Origin: Candidatus Aerophobota bacterium
GTDB lineage: Bacteria; Aerophobota; Aerophobia; Aerophobales; B47-G16
Direction of reading: 5' to 3'
DNA length: 9,790 nucleotides
Assembly (NCBI GenBank): GCA_003648815.1
Contig: QMPZ01000047.1
Location: forward strand, 1 to 9,790
The notes below the pieces were generated by a model. That model was not told the DNA's origin. It made no database searches and worked only from the letters and a program-made list of their open reading frames with translations. The first letter of the stretch is position 1. Every line of letters starts with the position of its first letter. Shown piece after piece: positions 6,097-9,790 of this stretch. Both the position numbers and the translations under genes were made by a program.

Positions 6097-6998
6097 ACCT
6101 CGCTTCTATTGCTTCTTTTAGTCAGGATCACCCGCTGCTTTCCAGCATAGTCTTTGATGATGCGTGGTATCTCCAACTCTCCTTCATTGATGATGATCTC
6201 CTTTACTGCCTCAGCCTGATTATAACCTATCTCCATAGACAAGATCCCTCCCTTTCTTAAAAATTTTGGAGCCTTATAGATGATCCTTCGATAAAAACTC
6301 AACCCATCCTCTCCTCCTTCCAGAGCAATCCTGGGTTCATTTTTGACCTCAGCCGGTAGTTTATCCATATCGCTGGCAGCTACATAAGGAGGGTTGGAAA
6401 TTATAAGATCAACCCTTCCTTCCAGGTTCAGACCATTCAGGGGGGAAAACAAGTCCCCTTCAAGGAAAGTGACTTTATTTTCCACGCTGTGAACGTGAGC
6501 GTTTTCCATAGCTACTTTTAGAGCCTTTCTGGAGACATCTGTAGCATAGGCCTTAGAGTTCTCTATCTTTTTAACCAGGCTGATGGCGATATTTCCGCAA
6601 CCCGTGCCTAAATCTAAGATGACGAAGGGGCTCGAGGAGGTAAGCTTTAAGCATTGAATTTCCTTTAAGGTCTCCTCTACTAATATCTCTGTCTCCGGGC
6701 GGGGAATGTAAACATCGGAAGTTACCTTAAACTTAAGGCCCATAAACTCCTGTTCTCCAGTAAGGTAGGATAAGGGAACACCGCTTGAGCGACTTAATAT
6801 TAACTTCTTGAAAAGAGCAAAAACATCAGCATCGACAGGTCGGTCAAATTCAAGATAAAGGTCTAATCTGCTTTTTCCCAAGACATAGATCAGCAAAAGC
6901 TCAGCGGTCAGACGTGGACTGTCAATCTTCCTTTTTCCAAGGTAAGAGGTAGCCCATTCTAAGGCCGACTTGATGGTGAACATATTTCCTTCGCTCAT
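6093..6998 (-). CDS. prmC: PrmC, release-factor glutamine N5-methyltransferase
   Basis: Cytoplasmic SAM-dependent enzyme that methylates the glutamine of the GGQ motif in peptide release factors RF1 and RF2, helping termination. The family's N-terminal helical region spans about 8-85, followed by PRPETE at 99-104. The SAM-binding loop is LDLGTGCGNIAI at 128-139, the substrate-glutamine motif is NPPY at 202-205, and the family-specific EPRIALEGGEDGL lies at 221-233. Length (301 residues) is slightly above usual, partly because of the N-terminus. The ATG at 6998 overlaps the alr stop as ATGA. A second ATG five codons later (6983) follows GAAGGA closely, so the exact start is open. prmC is often next to prfA, the gene for its substrate. 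Here it lies between alr and mrdA. Confidence 0.94.
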   Translation of the reverse strand: MSEGNMFTIKSALEWATSYLGKRKIDSPRLTAELLLIYVLGKSRLDLYLEFDRPVDADVFALFKKLILSRSSGVPLSYLTGEQEFMGLKFKVTSDVYIPRPETEILVEETLKEIQCLKLTSSSPFVILDLGTGCGNIAISLVKKIENSKAYATDVSRKALKVAMENAHVHSVENKVTFLEGDLFSPLNGLNLEGRVDLIISNPPYVAASDMDKLPAEVKNEPRIALEGGEDGLSFYRRIIYKAPKFLRKGGILSMEIGYNQAEAVKEIIINEGELEIPRIIKDYAGKQRVILTKRSNRSEV

Positions 6999-8161
6999 TC
7001 CTTATATACTCGCCGAACCCCTTTACCCACGTTGGTCAACAGTTCATAGGGAATGGTGTTCGCCTTAAGGGATACCTCCTCCACGGATATGCTTTCCCTT
7101 CCCTGAGTTCCCCACAGCACCACCTCATCTCCTACCTTTGCCTCTCTTATATGTCCTACATCTATCAAGGTTTGATCCATACATATCCTTCCTCTCACCG
7201 GAGCCCGTCTTCCCCTGACTAGCACCTCTGCCCTATTTGAGAGGGAGTAGGGATAACCGTTGGCATAGCCGATGGGAAGGATGGCAATCGAGGTGGCCCG
7301 GCAGGTAACGTAAGAGCGACCATAGCCAATGCTCGTCCCGGAGGGAACCCTTTTGATAAAGGTTATCTTACACCTCAGACTCATAGATGGCCTGAGGGTA
7401 AGACTGCGAGAGACGAAAGGAGAAGGATAGTAGCCGTAGATTGCAAGACCTGGTCTTACTGCATTAAAATAAGACTCTGCAAGATCCAGTACCGCTGCGC
7501 TATTAGAGGCATGTCTTAATGGAGGATTAATGCCCCTTTTCTCCAGGCTTTCTAAAGCTCTTCGAAAACGTTCAATTTGGAGGAGAGAGAAGGTTTTATC
7601 TTTTTCCTCCGCCGAGGAAAAGTGAGTGTAAACTCCCTCTATTCTTATTCCCTCCAGACTTCTTATCTTCTCGATAAACGAAACTGCCCTCTCATAAGAG
7701 ATCCCCAGCCTTCCCATTCCTGTATCTATGTTTATGTGAACACCTATCTGCCTCTGCAAATTTTTGGCCATCCTGGAAAGCTCTTGAGCCATTCCTTCTT
7801 CTACCACCGTAGGGGTAAGGTGGTAATGCAAGAACGCTTTTACCTGCCCCTTAGTAAAAGGGCCTAAGACCAGGACTGGAGTGTTGATTCCTCCTTCTCG
7901 AAGCTTAATTCCCTCCTCGAGGTCAGCTACTGCCAGGGCATTCACTTTTTCCCTTAAGAGAGCCTGGCTTACCTTGAGCATTCCGTGTCCATATCCGTCC
8001 GCCTTGACCACTGCTATAATCTTGACAGAAGGCCCTATCTTCTCTCTGATTTGTCGCAAGTTATGACGAATAGCTGCCAGGTCTATAACCGCCCACACTG
8101 CTTTATTTGTAGACAATTCGCCTTCCTGCTGTCTTATACTTGTGAGTGATCTTCCTCTCAT
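6995..8161 (-). CDS. alr: Alanine racemase
   Basis: PLP enzyme that interconverts L- and D-alanine in the cytoplasm and supplies D-alanine for peptidoglycan. The N-terminal TIM-barrel domain begins near WAVIDLAAIRHN (23-34). The PLP lysine is Lys53 in VVKADGYGHG. The second catalytic base is Tyr280 in SIGYGRSY, within the C-terminal beta domain. RPGLAIYG at 236-243 and GRICMDQTLIDV at 324-335 are further family marks. The 388-residue form carries about 20 residues before the conserved start of the family. The ATG at 8161 lies 6 bases after ribH with a modest AGGG 10 bases upstream. An in-frame TTG at 8116 has AGGAAGG just upstream and gives the more typical length, so it may be the true start. 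Its place before mrdA and rodA ties it to wall synthesis. Confidence 0.95.
   Translation of the reverse strand: MRGRSLTSIRQQEGELSTNKAVWAVIDLAAIRHNLRQIREKIGPSVKIIAVVKADGYGHGMLKVSQALLREKVNALAVADLEEGIKLREGGINTPVLVLGPFTKGQVKAFLHYHLTPTVVEEGMAQELSRMAKNLQRQIGVHINIDTGMGRLGISYERAVSFIEKIRSLEGIRIEGVYTHFSSAEEKDKTFSLLQIERFRRALESLEKRGINPPLRHASNSAAVLDLAESYFNAVRPGLAIYGYYPSPFVSRSLTLRPSMSLRCKITFIKRVPSGTSIGYGRSYVTCRATSIAILPIGYANGYPYSLSNRAEVLVRGRRAPVRGRICMDQTLIDVGHIREAKVGDEVVLWGTQGRESISVEEVSLKANTIPYELLTNVGKGVRRVYKE
8121..8127 (-). promoter_or_regulatory. Ribosome-binding-site candidate for a shorter Alr
   Basis: AGGAAGG on the minus strand ends four bases before an in-frame TTG at 8116. It lies inside the annotated N-terminus of alr and would remove 15 residues that fall before the conserved family region. 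Confidence 0.4.
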
Positions 8162-8167
8162 TCACAT

Positions 8168-8638
8168 TTAACCCTGTCCTATCTCCCGATATAAGTTCGC
8201 CATCTCCATAGCTGAGATAGCTGCATCCCAACCTCGATTCCCTGCCTTGGTTCCAGCTCTCTCAATTGCCTGCTCTAAGGTATCAGCGGTGATAACGCCG
8301 AAAATTATGGGAATTTCCTCCTTCAAAGCCAGACCGGCAATCCCTCGAGCTACCTGAGTGGCTACGAGCTCAAAATGAGGGGTTGCCCCACGAATTACCG
8401 CTCCCAGACAAATTAGTGCATCAAACCTTTTGCTCCTGGCCAGACGGGAAGCTAAGGAAGGTATCTCAAATGAGCCGGGAACCCATACCACCTCGATATC
8501 TTCCTCCCTTACCTGGTGCCTCAATAAAGCGTCTAAGGCCCCTTCCAGCAATTTCTGAGTGATAAACTCATTAAATCGAGAGACCACGATCCCAAACCTT
8601 AATCCTTTGCCAGTTATCTTTCCCTTAAAGACCTTCAT
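8168..8638 (-). CDS. ribH: 6,7-dimethyl-8-ribityllumazine synthase
   Basis: Penultimate step of riboflavin synthesis: it condenses 3,4-dihydroxy-2-butanone 4-phosphate (made by RibBA next door) with 5-amino-6-ribitylaminouracil. The family usually forms pentamers or 60-mer shells. The 156-residue length is normal. Visible motifs are RFNEFIT at 21-27, PGSFEIP at 54-60, LGAVIRGATPHFE at 78-90 with the conserved His88, and FGVITADT at 113-120. The ATG at 8638 overlaps the ribBA stop as ATGA. Its ribosome binding site, GGAGGAGG, lies within the last codons of ribBA, suggesting coupled translation. No riboflavin synthase (ribE) or ribD is in the window; they could lie upstream of 9790. Confidence 0.96.
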   Translation of the reverse strand: MKVFKGKITGKGLRFGIVVSRFNEFITQKLLEGALDALLRHQVREEDIEVVWVPGSFEIPSLASRLARSKRFDALICLGAVIRGATPHFELVATQVARGIAGLALKEEIPIIFGVITADTLEQAIERAGTKAGNRGWDAAISAMEMANLYREIGQG

Positions 8639-9790
8639 TTATCCTCCTCCTCTTCATCATTCACTCCAATGTGCAGCAGATGACCTAATTTTTTCTGTTT
8701 TGTCTCAAGGTACCTCCTGTTGTTCTCATTAGGTCTTATCTCCAAGGGGATGCGTTCGGTGATCTCTAATCCATACCCCTTCAAACCCACAATCTTGCGA
8801 GGATTATTGGTCAAGAGTCTGATCCTGTGTAGACCAAGGTCAGCCAGGATTTGAGCACCAATGCCGTAATCGCGAAGATCAGCCTTGAACCCCAACTTCT
8901 GATTCGCCTCCACTGTGTCCATCCCTTTGTCCTGAAGCTCATATGCCTTAAGCTTATTCAAAAGTCCTATTCCCCTTCCTTCCTGATTTAAGTAGAGAAG
9001 CACTCCGCAATCGGCTTCTCCTATTTTACGCAAGGCTGTCTCCAGCTGTTCTCCACAATCGCAGCGCAGGGACTTAAACACATCCCCTGTGAGGCACTGC
9101 GAATGCACTCGGACCAGGACATCCTCTTTACCCTTCACCTCTCCCTTTACCAGGGCAAGGTGAACTCTACCCTCCAGAAGAGTCCTGTATCCAATTAGCT
9201 TGAAGTTTCCGTACCGGGTGGGAAGGGATGTGCAGACCTCCCTTTTGATCAGCTTTTCCTTCTTCCAGCGATAGCTTATGATGTCCGCCACGCTACATAT
9301 CTTTAAGTTATGCTCCTTGGCGAAGGATAAAAGATCGGGAAGCCTTGCCATTTTCCCATCATCCCTCATTATCTCGCAGAGAACCCCTGCTGGATAAAAT
9401 CCAGCCAGCCGAGCCAAATCCACCGCCGCCTCAGTATGACCTGCTCGCACCAAAACTCCACCATCCTTGCTGATCAGAGGAAAAATATGCCCCGGCCTGG
9501 CCAGATCCTCCTTTTTGGTCTTCGGGTCAATGAGGACCTTCACTGTCTGAGCCCTATCATAGGCGGATATCCCGGTGGTGGTATTACGCACGGCGTCAAC
9601 AGAGACGGTAAAGGGGGTGCCCTTCAGGGAAGTGTTGCTCTCCACCATAGGGGAAAGACCCAATTCCCTGGCCCTTTTTGAGGTTATAGCTACGCAGATT
9701 AGTCCTCTGGCGTACTTGGCCATAAAGTTTATCGCCTCAGGTGTACAGCAGGAGGCAGGAATTATCAGGTCACCCTCGTTTTCCCTATCC
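8635..9790 (-). CDS. ribBA: Bifunctional RibBA: DHBP synthase / GTP cyclohydrolase II (N-terminus outside window)
   Basis: Catalyses both entry reactions of riboflavin synthesis. The N-terminal RibB domain makes 3,4-dihydroxy-2-butanone 4-phosphate from ribulose 5-phosphate, and the C-terminal RibA domain opens GTP. The frame does not begin at the ATG at 9723. It stays open to the edge and reads DRENEGDL just inside it, the acidic active-site motif of RibB, so the true start lies beyond 9790, probably about 25-35 codons away. Numbered from the ATG at 9723, RibB shows TTTGISAYDRA at 48-58 and HTEAAVDLARLAG at 96-108. RibA shows its zinc ligands Cys210, Cys221 and Cys223, then NQEGRGIGL at 246-254 and LLTNNPRK at 303-310. 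The protein ends in an acidic tail (NDEEEEDK) whose GAG/GAT codons also supply the ribH ribosome binding site. Confidence 0.96.
   Translation of the reverse strand, partial: DRENEGDLIIPASCCTPEAINFMAKYARGLICVAITSKRARELGLSPMVESNTSLKGTPFTVSVDAVRNTTTGISAYDRAQTVKVLIDPKTKKEDLARPGHIFPLISKDGGVLVRAGHTEAAVDLARLAGFYPAGVLCEIMRDDGKMARLPDLLSFAKEHNLKICSVADIISYRWKKEKLIKREVCTSLPTRYGNFKLIGYRTLLEGRVHLALVKGEVKGKEDVLVRVHSQCLTGDVFKSLRCDCGEQLETALRKIGEADCGVLLYLNQEGRGIGLLNKLKAYELQDKGMDTVEANQKLGFKADLRDYGIGAQILADLGLHRIRLLTNNPRKIVGLKGYGLEITERIPLEIRPNENNRRYLETKQKKLGHLLHIGVNDEEEEDK

Noticed and set aside
1128..9681. Several plus-strand open frames of about 60-106 codons
   Set aside because: All lie opposite well-supported conserved genes, lack family features and convincing ribosome binding sites, and are what opposite-strand reading of such genes produces by chance.
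9721..9723. ATG at 9723 as the start of ribBA
   Set aside because: The frame is open upstream to the edge and encodes the essential DRENEGD motif, so the gene begins outside the window.

Overview
This is a bacterial chromosomal window in which every gene I can support lies on the minus strand, so transcription runs from high to low coordinates. It contains parts of three ordinary metabolic and cell-wall gene groups, and the start of one gene I do not recognise. The combination of diaminopimelate-type wall growth genes (PBP2 and RodA), a bifunctional RibBA, an archaeal/thermophile-style LeuC and dense 4-base gene overlaps suggests a rod-shaped bacterium, perhaps from a poorly cultured phylum. 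Nothing in the window fixes the phylum, so that placement is inference.

Right to left: (1) ribBA (cut by the window edge at 9790) and ribH for riboflavin synthesis. (2) alr (alanine racemase), prmC (release-factor methyltransferase), mrdA (PBP2) and rodA. These genes overlap by 4 bases or lie a few bases apart, except for a 49-base gap before rodA, and look like one long operon. (3) After rodA, a good promoter (TTGACA, 16 bases, TAATAT) begins inside the rodA stop region and should drive leuC and an AlaC-like alanine aminotransferase. (4) A non-coding stretch of 280 bases (383-662) holds two promoter candidates, an operator-like palindrome and a second inverted repeat. (5) At 1-382 is the N-terminal part of a predicted exported protein built from a 32-residue repeat; it runs off the left edge.

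How the genes may work together: AlaC-type transaminase makes L-alanine, Alr converts it to D-alanine for peptidoglycan, and RodA with PBP2 polymerises and cross-links the elongating wall. RibBA and RibH supply two steps of flavin synthesis, and PrmC modifies release factors, so the upstream operon mixes housekeeping roles. LeuC would be one subunit of a dehydratase whose small subunit is not in this window.

I see no RNA genes, CRISPR arrays, insertion sequences or phage genes. Most of the window is conventional. The least explained part is the left end: the repeat protein and its two-promoter control region.
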